A stretch of 64,000 nucleotides of DNA from Anastatus disparis (GCA_017163975.1 JAFFSR010000021.1:1726001-1790000); one strand, 5' to 3'. Counted from the first letter of the stretch, positions 45,499 through 57,030 are shown. Notes: generated by a model from the letters alone, not told the origin. A program made the numbers and translations.

Positions 45499-45572
45499 GG
45501 ATAAGCTATGGGCTTACTGGATTACTTGGATTCTGGATCACCCCCTCTCTCCTCAAAGTGATCGAGAATCCG
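45499..45572. repeat. Left member of an inverted repeat bracketing the Polinton
   Basis: ggataagctatgggcttact... to ...gatcgagaatcc is the inverse of 60263-60335 at roughly 80% identity by eye. It could be part of the element's terminal inverted repeat or an independent dispersed repeat. Confidence 0.6.
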
Positions 45573-46135
45573 ACGTGTGTACACTGAAAAAAGGTTGGTA
45601 CTCTACTAGCGCCACGTGTCGGTAAACAACAGCGCTCAAGTTTTGAATGTATGTTTTCCTAATTCCGTGCAGCATACGTCCTAATCCGTGCAACACACGT
45701 CCTAAACCGTCGTCCTAAATCGAAGGACGAGGCTTATACTCAACGTTTGCGTTACATATGAGCTAAAGTTGCGCGAGTGCTTTCCAAAAGCGGACAGCAT
45801 ACGTTCTAAATGGAAAGCGCACATGGCAGCCCGCCGTTAGAGCATTATATATCCGCAAGAGGGCATCTTTTGCGCCAACCTTTTTTCAGTGTATAAGCCT
45901 ATAAGAGTATCCCCTTCTTTGAGCGATTTTTTGAATTTCAGTTTTTATTCACGCCCACCCTTTCCTACTCCATGTGATCGAGAATCCGACGTGTGTATAA
46001 GCACATAAGAGTAGCCCCTTCTCCGTGTGATTTTTTGAATTTCAGTATTTTTATTCACGCCCACCCTTCCATACTCCATGTGATTTAGAATCCAATGTGT
46101 GTATAAGCCCATAAGAGTTACCTTTTTCTTGTTTG
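45558..46135. repeat. Tandem repeats of about 105 bp
   Basis: Units start gtgatcgagaatccgacgtg at 45558, 45974 and (mutated) 46080. The first is split by the MITE at 45582-45891. Each continues tataagc.cataagagta and ttttttgaatttcag. Confidence 0.8.
45582..45891. mobile_element. Tc1/mariner-type MITE with TA duplication
   Basis: 310 bp, ends CACTGAAAAAAGGTTGG and inverse, flanked by TA (45580-45581 and 45892-45893). The next tandem unit (about 45994) reads gtgtgTAtaagc, the empty site. Confidence 0.85.
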
Positions 46136-47330
46136 ATTTGTAGGTGGCCCCATACGGTAGGGAGTCCCAAGATGTTTTTTTTTTTTTTTGAAAGATCAAT
46201 GTTCACGATTGCATGTTTTTCTTTTTTCATCTCTATGACTTTTTTCTTTAAGCCACCTGCTTTTGATAGATAGATATTTTCCCTCTGGTCACTTTCACAA
46301 TACTTTACTATCCAAAGTCACTTGTTTTCATTTTGTGGAAAAGAGACCTTTTTCTTTTCGTAAAAATATGTTTTCTTTTACTAAGGAATTTTTAAAAGAT
46401 TAATGTTTATGATTGCGTGTTTTTCTTTTTTTTTCACCTTTTTGACTTTTTTCTTTAAGCCAGCTGCTTCTGAACAATAGAATATTTTTTCTTATCTTCT
46501 TCAAATAAGAGTTCTCTTTTTTTAAAACAAGATGAGAAAAGATAGCTGACCCTTTTAATAAATCAGTTTCTCAGAGAAAGATTTTCTTTAAAAAAAATAA
46601 AGACAGTGTATAAAAACAGTGACTTGAAAAAAAATATATTAGAATTCAAATTTATAGTTTCCTTATGTATTCCTAAAGGTTACATGATTCATTATTTTCA
46701 TGCACTTGCGACTCAAAAAAGAACACACACACAGTGTACTCCATTGATAAGAAGGACATTCTTTTCCTTCTCTCCTAAAAGCAGGTAAATTTTCGTGCAA
46801 TGTTTAAGAAAACGCATAGTGGGCAGCGCTACGTAAAAGACTCTCCATCCACCGAAAAACTGTATGTTTGCTAGTGAACCTTTCCCTTTCGCTTCCCCGC
46901 AGCACTACTCAGTCGTCGCAGTCAGTATGCTGAAATTGGACTCTGATTGCTCCGATAATCTTAATGCAATCGGTGCTCACTTTTCTTTCAAAATACCTAT
47001 TTCTTTCAAAATTGAAACTCTTATTGTTCCCATTCTACACCTATGTATTAAGTTAGAAAAATAAGATTATTGGTGAATTTTTTTTTTCAGAAAAGGTTTT
47101 TTATTTTGACAGGTTTATATTTTTGAAAGTGACCTGTTATTTTATTTTATCTTTTTTTTTTTGAGAATCTTTTTCTTTTACTCCTTTCCTAAAACGATAT
47201 ATTGGTCATTTCCTTTTGAGAACAAAGCCCTTTGCAAATGCATTCTTTTTTAGATTGAAGAGAGGGCGTTGAAAATACTCGGAGGATTGTTAGAAAATTT
47301 TTTTCTGCAGGTAGATAATTTTTGTAAAAT
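46136..47330. other. No gene recognised; imperfect duplication
   Basis: Stretches at 46190-46280 and 46395-46490 are imperfect copies (aaagatcaatgttcacgatt / aaagattaatgtttatgatt, then ctttaagcca.ctgcttctga). Short frames such as 46864-47064 have no recognisable motif. Confidence 0.45.
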
Positions 47331-47337
47331 TTTTTTG

Positions 47338-47368
47338 TATAAATACCGAGGCACATGTCATGTTCAGT
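47338..47368 (+). promoter_or_regulatory. TATA box and initiator of the spliced gene
   Basis: TATAAATA at 47338-47345 and TCAGT at 47364-47368 (the arthropod initiator), 28 bp apart. Start would be A47366, giving a 104-nt leader before ATG 47470. Confidence 0.55.
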
Positions 47369-48533
47369 ATCCAGTCTTCTCCCAAGCTCCGGCAACTTTT
47401 CATTAGATTGAAATTCGGTGAATTTAAAAAAAAGTAATAACTAACAAATCGAGAAATAGTGTCCAAGTTATGCGGGATCGTATTCAATGGCTGACGAGGA
47501 ATGGCTCATTATTATTAAAAATGATGGATCATTTGAGTTGGGCAATGGATGCCATTAGAGCACGTAAGTATATTTATTTTTTAATAATTATTTCTTCATA
47601 ATTAAAAAAATTTTTTTTTGTATTTTCTTATAATTTAATTTCTTTTTCTTGTTTTAGTGCCACCGCCACCGGTAAGCGCCTCAATGCAGCAGCTATTTGA
47701 GGGGACGGAAACCCCTAGGGCAAGCTCAAGGCCGAGCCCAAGCCCGAACCTAGTAAAACGCACATTGAAAAATAAGGGCTTTTCAAGGGTCAGGACGTCC
47801 AGCTTAAGTTTGAGTTCTAGTGGCACCTGATCCACTTGTTCCTCGTGCCACTCCAAGAAATCAAAAACAGTCAGGACATTCTACAACGCAGAAGGTAAAT
47901 TTTATTTTCTTATTACACAATTTAGAATTGAATTTTTATGTTAAATTTAATATATTTTTTTTGTTTCAGAATCAAAGAAGGTTGTAGACACTCCTCTTCA
48001 GGAGAACTCACCGATAGCCAGACCTTCAGGTAAGTGAAGGTCTGGCTATCGGTGGTTTTTTCACTCACCCTAAAGTGACTCTTCAGGGTAAGTGAAAAAA
48101 CAAAAAAAAAACAAAAAATGCAAAAAAATAAAATATTCAATATATTTTTCTGTTTTAGCATCGAAGAAAGCAACGACTCCCACTCTGTAAAATTTGCCGA
48201 AACCTGGACCATCGGGACTTAACATGAGTAAGTATTAAGAAATTTAAAAAAAATAATTAAATTCACATAGCTTTATTCATTTTAATAACTAATTAATTTT
48301 TTTTTTCAGACATGAATGGCAGTACTTCTCTTCAGGAGAATAGACCTCCTCCAAGACGAATCTTGCGGCTTAAAAACTCGGGAAAAAAAATCGTCATGAA
48401 TGCCAGGCTCCCTAAGTCAAACTAGGAGGATAATGAGAATGCCAGGTTCCCTAAATTAACCCAGAATCAGAAGGGAACAGTTTCATCATGCAGTGGTTTG
48501 CAAATAACCAGCGATGTGACTATTATAGGTTGA
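47366..48533 (+). pseudogene. Five-exon Ser/Pro-rich gene with three in-frame stops
   Basis: Product unknown. Exons: 47470-47563 (coding part), 47658-47894, 47970-48029, 48159-48227, 48310-48533, each with GT...AG borders; every junction is phase 1 and the frame runs through all five. Exon 1 encodes MRDRIQWLTRNGSLLLKMMD. Exon 2 is Ser/Pro/Arg-rich (RASSRPSPSPN). Exons 3-5 repeat a theme: SKKVVDTPLQENSPIARPS, SKKATTPTL, STSLQENRPPPRRILR, suggesting exon duplication. Stops interrupt it at 47828 (TGA), 48188 (TAA) and 48423 (TAG); after the last, NARFPK echoes NARLPK and the frame ends at 48531. AATAAA at about 48547. Low-complexity basic Ser/Pro content would suit a nuclear or structural protein. 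Convergent with the gene at 48845-49814. Confidence 0.55.
48010..48053 (+). repeat. Perfect hairpin with the exon-3 splice donor in its loop
   Basis: 19-nt arms ACCGATAGCCAGACCTTCA and TGAAGGTCTGGCTATCGGT pair perfectly; the 6-nt loop GGTAAG contains the exon/intron junction (48029|48030). A second imperfect hairpin follows: 48055-48071 with 48085-48101, whose 3' arm also carries GGTAAGT. Confidence 0.9.
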
Positions 48534-48844
48534 AAAAATGTATATTTAATAAAAATTTTTTATAACTAGCGATAATGAAATTGTAAAATTTTAATAAAAA
48601 AAAGTTTATATCAATAAAAATTTAAGTTTTAATAAAAAATATATAATATTTTACAAAATCTAAGTTTAAACCCATTTATTTCACAAGCCTTCCTAAAAAA
48701 AAATATAATATAATCTATTTATAAAATTTTTGTTTTTCCTTAAATATGCTCATTATAATTAAAAAAAGTAGTTGGTTTGAAAATAATAAATCCAGCAAAT
48801 AAATCATTTATAAAATTTTTATTTTTAAAATCTATCACATACAA

Positions 48845-49814
48845 TTATTTTTCCTTTTTAGAAATACTATTCAATAAAATGATGATAATTAAAAAAAAAA
48901 ATTTATTTGCAAAATATAAGCATGTACATTTCATTTTTTTGTTTTGTTCTGCATAATTATCAACTTCATCTAAATCATTAATATTTAAGTCATTTCGTAG
49001 CCATGCTCGTATAGCAATCGCATTACTAACTGCACACACGGGTCTTTTTCTTCTTATACAGAAAACGTGGTTCAAACAGAAGTGGCGCTTATCACTTGAT
49101 ATTTCTTCTAATGATGGACAGCCGAAATCTTCAACATTTAAAATTGACCTGCGAATAAAATAAACAGAACAATATAACTATAATATAAAAGTATGAAAAA
49201 AGTATTAAAAAGTATAAAAAAAGTATTAGAAAGTATGAAAAAAGTATTAAAAAGTGTGAAAAAAGTATTAAAAAGTATGAAAAAAGTAATGAAAATTATG
49301 AAAAAAGTATAAAAAAGTATAAAAAAAGTATAAAAAAGTATAAAAAAAGTATAAAAAAGTATAAAAAATAAGGAAATGTTCAATTTTAATATAAAAAATT
49401 TAAATATATTTTTACTTACACACTTGGTAAAAGATTTTTCAACCATTGCACTTTCTGCTCTCCTTTGACGAATAATTTTTTGATTCCTTGCGAGCAGAAT
49501 TGGAAAACTCGTTGCAGACGATGATATGGAATATCTTCGGAGTTTCATGCTATACCGTGATAAAACATTTCCACCCACTGAGCCAAGCATTTTTCTTCTG
49601 TATTTAGTTCCTCCCATGTAATTGGAGCTTTGAAAACATAGACTGTAGGTAAAGCTGTTTTTATAAAATTGAGGAAACTAACTTCTTTGAAAATAAAAGA
49701 ATCCTCTGATATTCTTTGAAAGCCTTGAATATCACATCTATAAATGCTTTCTTCTTCCGTAGACTGCATGATATAATTTTTGAACAGCATATCGTAATCA
49801 CGAGTTCTAGCCAT
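48845..49814 (-). pseudogene. Two-exon gene, possible RNase-H-fold (DEDDh-like) protein, one stop
   Basis: Exon 1 49814-49420 starts MARTRDYDMLFKNYIMQS; exon 2 is 49148-48845. Borders GT|GTAAGT and GCAG|G keep the frame. Motifs in order: YRCDIQGFQRISEDSFIFKE (residues about 25-44), FKAPITWEEL, YHGIA-stop-NSEDIPYHRL, LFVKGEQKVQWL, FGCPSLEEI, FCLNH...CAVSNAIAIRAWL. The first resembles strand 1-strand 2 of an RNase H fold, the last the H-(x)-D helix of DEDDh exonucleases with Asn for Asp; this is inference only. One TGA at 49545-49547 replaces an expected Trp. Divergent from the polymerase at 50317. Confidence 0.5.
49185..49372. repeat. Tandem repeats inside the intron
   Basis: (gtat(t/g)aaaaaa)n with a period of about 10-12, paired into about 22-bp units. 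Confidence 0.8.
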
Positions 49815-50166
49815 CTCGTAGCTTGGATGTTTCAGTATGAATTAATATCGGGAAATGAGAATAGGAAATTTTCAAATCATAAGTTTATGACAAGCCATTT
49901 CCCCTCTTACTTTTTTAAGATTGGACGATTAAAAATAGGTCAGTTTTCACTAATTAAACTTAAAGATGGTAGTAACTCCGCCTCTAACTTTTTAAGATTG
50001 GACGATGGAAAATCGCTTAACCCTCATTGGTTAAAACTAAGAAATGATTTTGATAGGTTAAAAAAGGTAAAAAATTCATCCCTACCCGTGAAAACCTCTC
50101 TTTTTTTCTGAAAAACTTGCACTCCGTTTTACCATTGATTAGTTAATTGAAGATTCCATCTTACCT

Positions 50167-50174
50167 TATATAAA
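50167..50174 (+). promoter_or_regulatory. Possible TATA box of the polymerase gene
   Basis: TATATAAA about 150 bp before the ATG at 50317. The intergenic region 49815-50316 also holds a direct repeat, ttttaagattggacgat, at about 49912 and 49992. Confidence 0.35.
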
Positions 50175-50316
50175 CTCAACCTTTAAAAAGGACTGAAGTT
50201 TTCTGGATGAGCATACTTCGTCAGAAGAGTCGTGAGTGTACATAGTCATCGGGACTAAACTTTACTAATCATTAAAGTTTGTGTTTATGAAAGGTTATTT
50301 TAAATAGAGAAAAAAA

Positions 50317-53300
50317 ATGTCTTTAATTAATTTCTTTGAATGTCTTGTGCAACTACTCCGTGATACTTTACAAAATGTAAATGGACTGAACAATACCGAT
50401 CTCCATTATTGGATAGATATGTGCAATGGCAGTTTAGAGAAATTGAACGAAAAAATTGTCAATTCTGATCTTACCAAAGGAGAAAAGCAGAGATGTCAAA
50501 CTTGTGTGTTACATCTTTTGGGTATTTAAATTCAATTTGAACATCATCTTCAATGAGGCAGTAGTCTGCAATCTGAAGAAACAGAAGCTTCTGTTGAATG
50601 TCGAGATGTGCAGTCAGCTTTTGAAAACAGAATTGGAACTGGTGTAGTGGTAAATATAAATCATGCGGATATTTTAAGTTTTTTAAACGACGCCCAAAAA
50701 CTCTTTAAAGTACATGCACAGTCATGCTTAGAAGAATATAATGCTCTAAAAGTGTATTCGGATTTCACTGCAAAATTTTCCATACAGAAAAGTAGAGAAG
50801 AAATGACCGATATTAAATATTTTATATCCACAAGTGCTTCAATTTTTATGTCTATGGATCTAGAAGAATGGTTCAATATAAATATCAAAGATTCTATTTT
50901 AACATAGATAGAAGAATTTCAGGAAAAAGATTCTGGCTGGGCTCTAAAAAGTATTATAAGTCTGAGTATAAATATGAAAAAATATTCTGCGATCAAGGGC
51001 AGCTCGAACATTCTTCTACCACCATTTATACAAAAGAAAAAAGAATGTGTCAATGTTCGTAACAATGACAATCAATGCTTCGAGTATGCTATTCTCTCAG
51101 CAATATATCTAAATGAAACTAATACTAATAGAGTTAATCAATATAGCAAGCATGAAAACAAGTTGAAATTTGATTACATAGAATTTCCAGTGACGCTCAA
51201 AAATGTTCCAAGATTTGAAGAACTGAATAATATTTCAGTAAATGTATACATGTTGAAGAAGTTTAGACAAAATCTTGAAGTATCACCTTGCCACATTACA
51301 TAGGAAAAAAAGGAAAAGCATGTCAATCTACTCATCATCCAAGACTTTTACATAGATGAATATGAAAAAGATAATCATTCTGCTGATAGGATTTTACCTA
51401 AATACCACTACGTTTGGATAAAAAGCATATCTCGTCTTCTGAGTTCTCAACTATCTAAAACACATGTAAAATCATTCTATTGTAAAAGATGTTTACAAGT
51501 CTTTTATAATGAAGAAAGATTGCAAGTTCATGAAAATTTTAATTATTGTTGAATTAATCTACCTGACTCTCATAGCAACATTTTGAAATTTAAAGATTAT
51601 TATCAGAGCGAAAAAGTTCCTTTTATTATTTATGCTGATTTTGAATGTTTACTGAAGCCTACAACGAATGAGACTGCCTTTCAACTTCATGAAGCATATA
51701 GCATAGGATATTATATAAAATGTAGCTTTATCTGCTTATAAATCATATAGAAAAAATATCGAAGATGGACAGACTCCTGCACAATGGTTTGTTCAAGAAT
51801 CAAAATCAATCATACTTGGAAAATGTGCCGATATTAATAAAAGAGTTTCGAACTGATGAATTTACAGATGAGAAAATTGATTTTCTCAAACGTTAAGATA
51901 GATTTCCATATGATTTTGTAGATAAATTAAATAAATTATTAGTTACAAAATTGCCAGAGAAAAATCAGTTTGATAACCAACTCACCGATTCTCATATTGC
52001 TGATGAAGACTATGAGCATGCTATTCAAGTCTGGAGTAAGTTCAATATAAGGACGTTAAGCGAGTATTCGAATTTATTCTTAAAAACAGATGTTTTACTA
52101 TTTGCAGATGTATTTGAAAGTTTTCGAGAAACATCTCTCAAGGCTTACGGTTTATGTTCAGCTCACTTTTATACGTCTCCAAGCTTGACATTTTCAGCAG
52201 CGCTAAAAAAGACCAAGGTAGAACTGGAGCTTCTTACAGATATAGATATGTTGATGATTATTGAAGTAGGTATTCGGGGAGGAATAAATCAATGCTGTAA
52301 TCGCTATGCCAAGGCAAACAATCCATATATGAGCTCTTCATATGATGAAAAACAGAAAATGAAAACACTTATGTACTTTAATATTAATGATCTTTATGGA
52401 TGGGTAATGGTTCAATATTTGCCAGCCGGAAAATTCAAATGGGTAGAATATGAGATAAATCTAAACTTCTAGAACACACCGCCAGATTCAGATATTGGAT
52501 ACATTGCTAAAGTAGATTTGGAGTATCCTGAGGAAATACACGATGAACATCGAGATTTTTCATTCTGCGTAGAGCATAGTACGCCACATGGCTTGAAACA
52601 AAAAAAACTTTTCACTACTTTAAAGAACATGGAGAGGTATGTTATTTACTATCGAACACTTAGACAAGTGTTGGAAAATGGACTTTGACTAAAAAAAGTG
52701 CATAAAATTTTAAGTTTTAAGCAGGAGGCATAGCTCAAACTTTATGTGGAATAGAATACTCAAAAAAGAATGCAGGCAAAGAACGAATTTGAAAAACTTT
52801 TTTATAAATTATTAATCAATGCTGTCTATTGAAAATGCATTGAGCGAGAGCGGTCTCGAGTTGATGTCCAATTGGTAAATAAATTCACTGGTAGATATGG
52901 AGCAGAAGCACGCATAGCTCTACCAAATTTTCACAGCTGTGCTATTTCTGATGAGAATTTGGTTGCCATTCAAATGAAGAGAAAGAGCATCACAATCAAG
53001 AAACCAATTTACGTTGAATCTTGCATTTTAATATTATCAAAAACATTAGTTTACGATTTTCATTATTCGTATATGAAAAAGCGAGTTGGAGACAAATGCA
53101 AACTTCTGTATACAGATACTGATAGTCTCATATATGAAGTTGAGGACGTTCACATGTACAAAATAATAATGGACATACATAAATTTGATACTTCCGATTA
53201 TGAAGGAAACAATCCGTTCGAAATTCCTCGAGTTAATAAGAAAGTTCCAGGTTTGATGAAAGACGAATGTAATGGTAAGATAATGATAGAATTTATAAGA

Positions 53301-53675
53301 TTACGAAGCAAAATGTATAGTATTTCAATCGATGGAGAAGAAGTTATAAAGAGAGCCAAAGGTATAAAGTCCAGTGTCGTTAAAAAATCAATTACTTTTG
53401 AGGATTACCAAAGCTGTCTTCAGGATTTTACTATTATATACTTTGAACAGTGCAATATCCATTCGAAATTGCACACGGTGCATACTGAAAAACAGAGAAA
53501 AATTGCTCTAAGTCCTCACGATGATAAAAGATATTTATTTTCTGATAGTACAGATACTTTACCTTGGGGACATTATAAAATTGAAAAAATACAGATGGCG
53601 CAAGCTATACTTGAAGTAGAGAGGGAATGGGCAAGAATATTGGATGCTGAAAAAAAACAAAAGAGTGGGAGGTAG
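50317..53675 (+). pseudogene. Polinton protein-primed DNA polymerase B, broken
   Basis: Fragments in order over 3.3 kb. An N-terminal region (50317-50907) is separated by shifts; KECVNVRNNDNQCFEYAILS and FPVTLKNVPRFEELNNISVN (51030-51260) are typical of Maverick/Polinton polymerases. Exonuclease motif I is FIIYADFECLL near 51625. FRETSLKAYGLCSAHFYTSP and YFNINDLYGWVM (near 52380) follow; the last is motif A with Asn in place of the first Asp. NKFTGRYGAEARIALPNFHS is at 52880 and LLYTDTDSLIYE, intact motif C, at 53105. This enzyme would copy the linear element from a protein primer. Stops at about 50905, 51301, 51552, 51738, 52470 and 52687. Confidence 0.9.
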
Positions 53676-53677
53676 AA

Positions 53678-54058
53678 ATGAGGAGGGGAAATACACGAGT
53701 GGAGATGGATACTACAGTGAATGAAAGGAAGAGGAAAATCGAGAGAAGGGATGAAGTAACCAATGAAAATAGTGCGGAGCGAGTGGGGATGTCACATTAT
53801 GAAGGCAAGCAAATTATCATTGAGTATAATGTGTGAAAGGAGTTCATCAATGACTGGCATCCATCAATGGAGGGGGCAAGTTCCCGCAAAGAAGAAAAAA
53901 AGGATATATTACAAATAGCAATGGGAAGAGCAAAGTGGGGAAGATCGAAGTGAGGAATGGGCTATATCAACTAACGGACCATGATGAGGAGCGCATTCAA
54001 GTAATCAAAAAGCTTGAGAACGATCAACCTTGCGCAAATAAATCTAAAATCGACTAAC
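53678..54058 (+). other. Charged open fragments after the polymerase
   Basis: A frame at 53678-53835 (MRRGNTRVEMDTTVNERKRK) and another ending at 54058 (GYITNSNGKSKVGKIEV, then GLYQLTDHDEERIQVIKKLE). G-rich, unlike the AT-rich neighbours. GTAAGT at 54065 and ttgatttcag at 54162 may form an intron before the next gene. Unrecognised. Confidence 0.3.
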
Positions 54059-54163
54059 TTTTTAAGTAAGTTTCAATTTATTTTTTATCAAAAAAATTAT
54101 TTCTTCTATCAAAATTTTTCTCTAACAGAAATTTAAATTTCTTCACTTTTTCTTGATTTCAGA

Positions 54164-54463
54164 ATGGATTTATCTGCACTAAACAAGATTGCTGGAAGCG
54201 ACATTCTGCCAAGGAAGGAAGTCACAGACTTAGAAAAAGACCAGCAGTGCATGGTGACTGCACTCAAACAAGTCAAGACAAGATTTGGTACCAAGATCGT
54301 AGCAGATTTCGACCAAAGCTTCCAAGACTTCTTACCAGAGAAGATTTCACCTGCAATTCTAAAAGATGAAGAACTTTTCTACTATCTCTGTGATAATGCA
54401 AATAAACTTCGTTTGATTGCAATATACCCGGGAAGATCTTCTTTTAAATTCAATCAGGCTTAA
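54164..54463 (+). CDS. Small Polinton-associated protein, unknown
   Basis: A 99-codon intact frame beginning MDLSALNKIAGSDILPRKEV directly after an acceptor-like ttgatttcag. It has an even mix of charged residues, no signal peptide or membrane segment, and a C-terminal YPGRSSFKFNQA. The position right after the polymerase, same strand, suggests it belongs to the element. I do not recognise a domain. It is among the few undamaged frames here. Confidence 0.5.
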   Translation: MDLSALNKIAGSDILPRKEVTDLEKDQQCMVTALKQVKTRFGTKIVADFDQSFQDFLPEKISPAILKDEELFYYLCDNANKLRLIAIYPGRSSFKFNQA

Positions 54464-54739
54464 AGTAAATAAAATATACACATCAAATTATTTTCGAACT
54501 ATTTATTGTAAATTGTACATAATAAATATACATAAAAATTATTAAACATTATACAATTGTTTCTATTTATCACTACTACTTATAATTATTATATTTATAT
54601 TAAATCATAAAAAGGAAATTTCAGTAATAAAAATATATATACATCACTTAAATTAATAAACATAATAAAATTAAATTTTTCTTTTTTATTTATTATTAAA
54701 ATACGTTGTAAAATACATCTTAGCTTATTCAAATAATTT
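54464..54739. other. Spacer
   Basis: AT-rich, between the convergent small gene and integrase. Confidence 0.4.
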
Positions 54740-55468
54740 CATTTTTATCCATCCAACTATTATGCTTGCTTCTTAGACCTAACCACTTAACATATACACG
54801 TTTATCACTTTTCTTTAAAACTTTTTCTACCAAATAAATTTCTAGATACATAGTTTTCTGAATTTTCGTTTCATAAAAGCCACCAGAGACCGAACTCATC
54901 ATAATAATCTTTGATATGGTAAGTTATAGGATTGGTTTTAACAACTCTTGTTATTGTGAAAATTTCAGTTGACCAATTTAGTGTATAACTTTTTACAAAA
55001 ACTTGTTTTATCGTACTTATTCGCACTTTATCTCCTACTTTGAATTTTGGTTTTTTACAGGTCTTTTTTCAGTTGGGTGATTTTTCTTGATTTCTTTTTT
55101 ATTTATCTTCGTAACGTTTTCGGGCTCGATTCCTATTGTCCGATGTTTTCTTGAATTGTATGCTTTCACTAACTCAGGCAGAATATCCAACTATTTATAA
55201 CTTCCTTGTTTGCTGAATTCCAACCACGTTGCATTTTTTAAAGTTCTATTAAAGCGCTCACATATGCTTGCATGAAGATTACTATGTGAAGAGTAGTGAT
55301 TTATCTTGTACTTTTTATAAGATTCTGAAAGTTTGAGTTGTAAAATTCTTTTCCTTGGTCAGTTTGTAAATTCGATGGCACCCGTCCTTGTTTTAATATT
55401 GATTTCATAACTAGAGTAACATCATTGCCACTCTATGATTTGACTGGTACAGCCCATGCATACTTTGA

Positions 55469-55524
<56 letters not shown>

Positions 55525-55704
55525 CAATAAGTAACGAAAACCTTTGTTTTCCTTAAAATAAGGTATCATTTCTACAAGGTCAGCTTGCCAAGTCTCATCT
55601 AATCCGCGTATGTCATATTTTCTTTGCTTGTACCTGTGACGTGCTGGCTTGTGTAGCTCTTCAACTACTCTTTGACGTTCCATCTTAAACTTTAACTTTA
55701 GCAA
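54740..55704 (-). pseudogene. Polinton integrase, broken by an (AT)n expansion
   Basis: From 55704 on the minus strand: MERQRVVEELHKPARHRYKQ, then YDIRGLDETWQADLVEM, holding the first catalytic Asp of the DDE integrase, and NKGFRYLLL. A (TA)n run at 55467-55522 then interrupts the core. Farther on, FKVGDKVRISTIKQVFVKSY and NWSTEIFTITRV (about 54950-55040) are the chromodomain-like C-terminus. Integrase inserts the element into chromosomes. Multiple stops and shifts. Confidence 0.8.
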
Positions 55705-55711
55705 TATCCGA

Positions 55712-56324
55712 TTGTCTATTTATTTCTTTGATTATATATTGAATACTTGCAAACTTTCATTGAGTCATATCATAAAGATAAGTTAATTTTTCGTCTATTT
55801 GTGCTTTATATATTTCAACTTTGTTTTCATATTCTTGTATAGCTTCAGCAACTTCTATAATTTTTGAAGATAAGTAATCAACTTATTTCTGTAGAATATT
55901 ATTTAGTAAATAATAATAGTAAACAAATCGCATCATTTGGATGATTAGCCTCTCCAATATTGCGAAGCCGCTTATTTTCTAAATCATAATTACCATCTGA
56001 TGTAAAATTGAATCAAATACCTCGAGGACCTCAAGTTTTCTTCCAAACACATCGAGACTCATGTTACTACTATTGATTTGAAAATTGTGTACGTCAATAT
56101 ATATGTCCGGCTTTACGTAGTTCCTCTATAATTGATTAGATTTCATGGTTGTGATTATTATTTCCAGCAAATCGTTCGGCTATTAATAATCGTAGTCTCT
56201 CGATAAACTCATTTGGATCATCCCGGAAGACTAGATCTATGGAAGTATTCTTTTTTGCTGTTTTATATTTAGGTATGAGACCTCTTCCGCTAGTAGACAT
56301 TTTAGTGCGATTACTGTGGAACAT
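55712..56324 (-). pseudogene. Unnamed Polinton-associated gene
   Basis: The first 62 codons (56324-56136) read MFHSNRTKMSTSGRGLIPKY and DPNEFIERLRLLIAERFAGN, followed by shifted fragments to about 55730. The N-terminus is a basic, flexible stretch. Same strand as integrase and ATPase. Function unknown. Confidence 0.45.
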
Positions 56325-56449
56325 TGGTAATATGATTTTTGAATATTTTCTACTCTTCGAAGAGCGTATATTCTCATTTTTGCTATGTCTTTTTCTATGG
56401 GCATATGTTGCTTCCAGGATAATGCGATAGTTCTTGCGATCTGTTGTAC

Positions 56450-57030
56450 TTAAAAGATTATCATCTGGTTTTTTTTGAAAAGCAATTCCATTAGACCACT
56501 GCTTTTAGGAAAACTTAAATCTTTTACTTTTATTATTTTATCATCCAATTGAATTTGTGAATCACCCATCATGTATACCCCACCGACTTTTCTCACTCCG
56601 TATATTTTATTAATTTTGCTGCGGCTTCCGTTTAGCATTGATAAAAAGTCTGTCGATTCAGTTTCTTTATGCGCAGATACGAATGGTGAATATATAGATT
56701 TGAATGATAAATTTGCAGAATTGAATGATGAATTTATCATTGTGCTGTTTATCGAAGGAAAATCATCCTCATTAGGAGCATCATTATCAAACGTACAACC
56801 CGATTCATCAATATCGTTTACAATATAATTTGATTCATCGAACCTCAATCTTTTATTTGCCGATTTACTGTTACTGTCTACAGCTGAAATGTGATTAGAA
56901 TGCGACACACTATCAGTTATTGAATCGACAAGCTTTTCAAGTGGTGTAAATCATCTCTTTCCTTTTTAACGTAGAGTATTTTTTTTTAATAGCCTCGCGT
57001 GCTCGTAAGAGCTCGCTAAGAACATTTTTT
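56450..57030 (-). pseudogene. Polinton-associated protein with GxYGVRxxGxxYMxGDS motif
   Basis: A 152-codon frame from 56908 with an acidic, Asn/Ser-rich middle and a C-terminal YGVRKVGGVYMMGDSQIQLD and SSGLMELLFKK. I recall this C-terminal pattern from insect Polinton copies but cannot name a function. Shifted codons upstream (to about 57030) carry FTPLEKLVDSITDSV, probably its true N-terminus. Confidence 0.5.

Noticed and set aside
49138..49617. 159-codon frame with repeated Phe-Ile-Leu-Phe motif
   Set aside because: It runs across the intron minisatellite in another frame than the supported exon and is a shadow.
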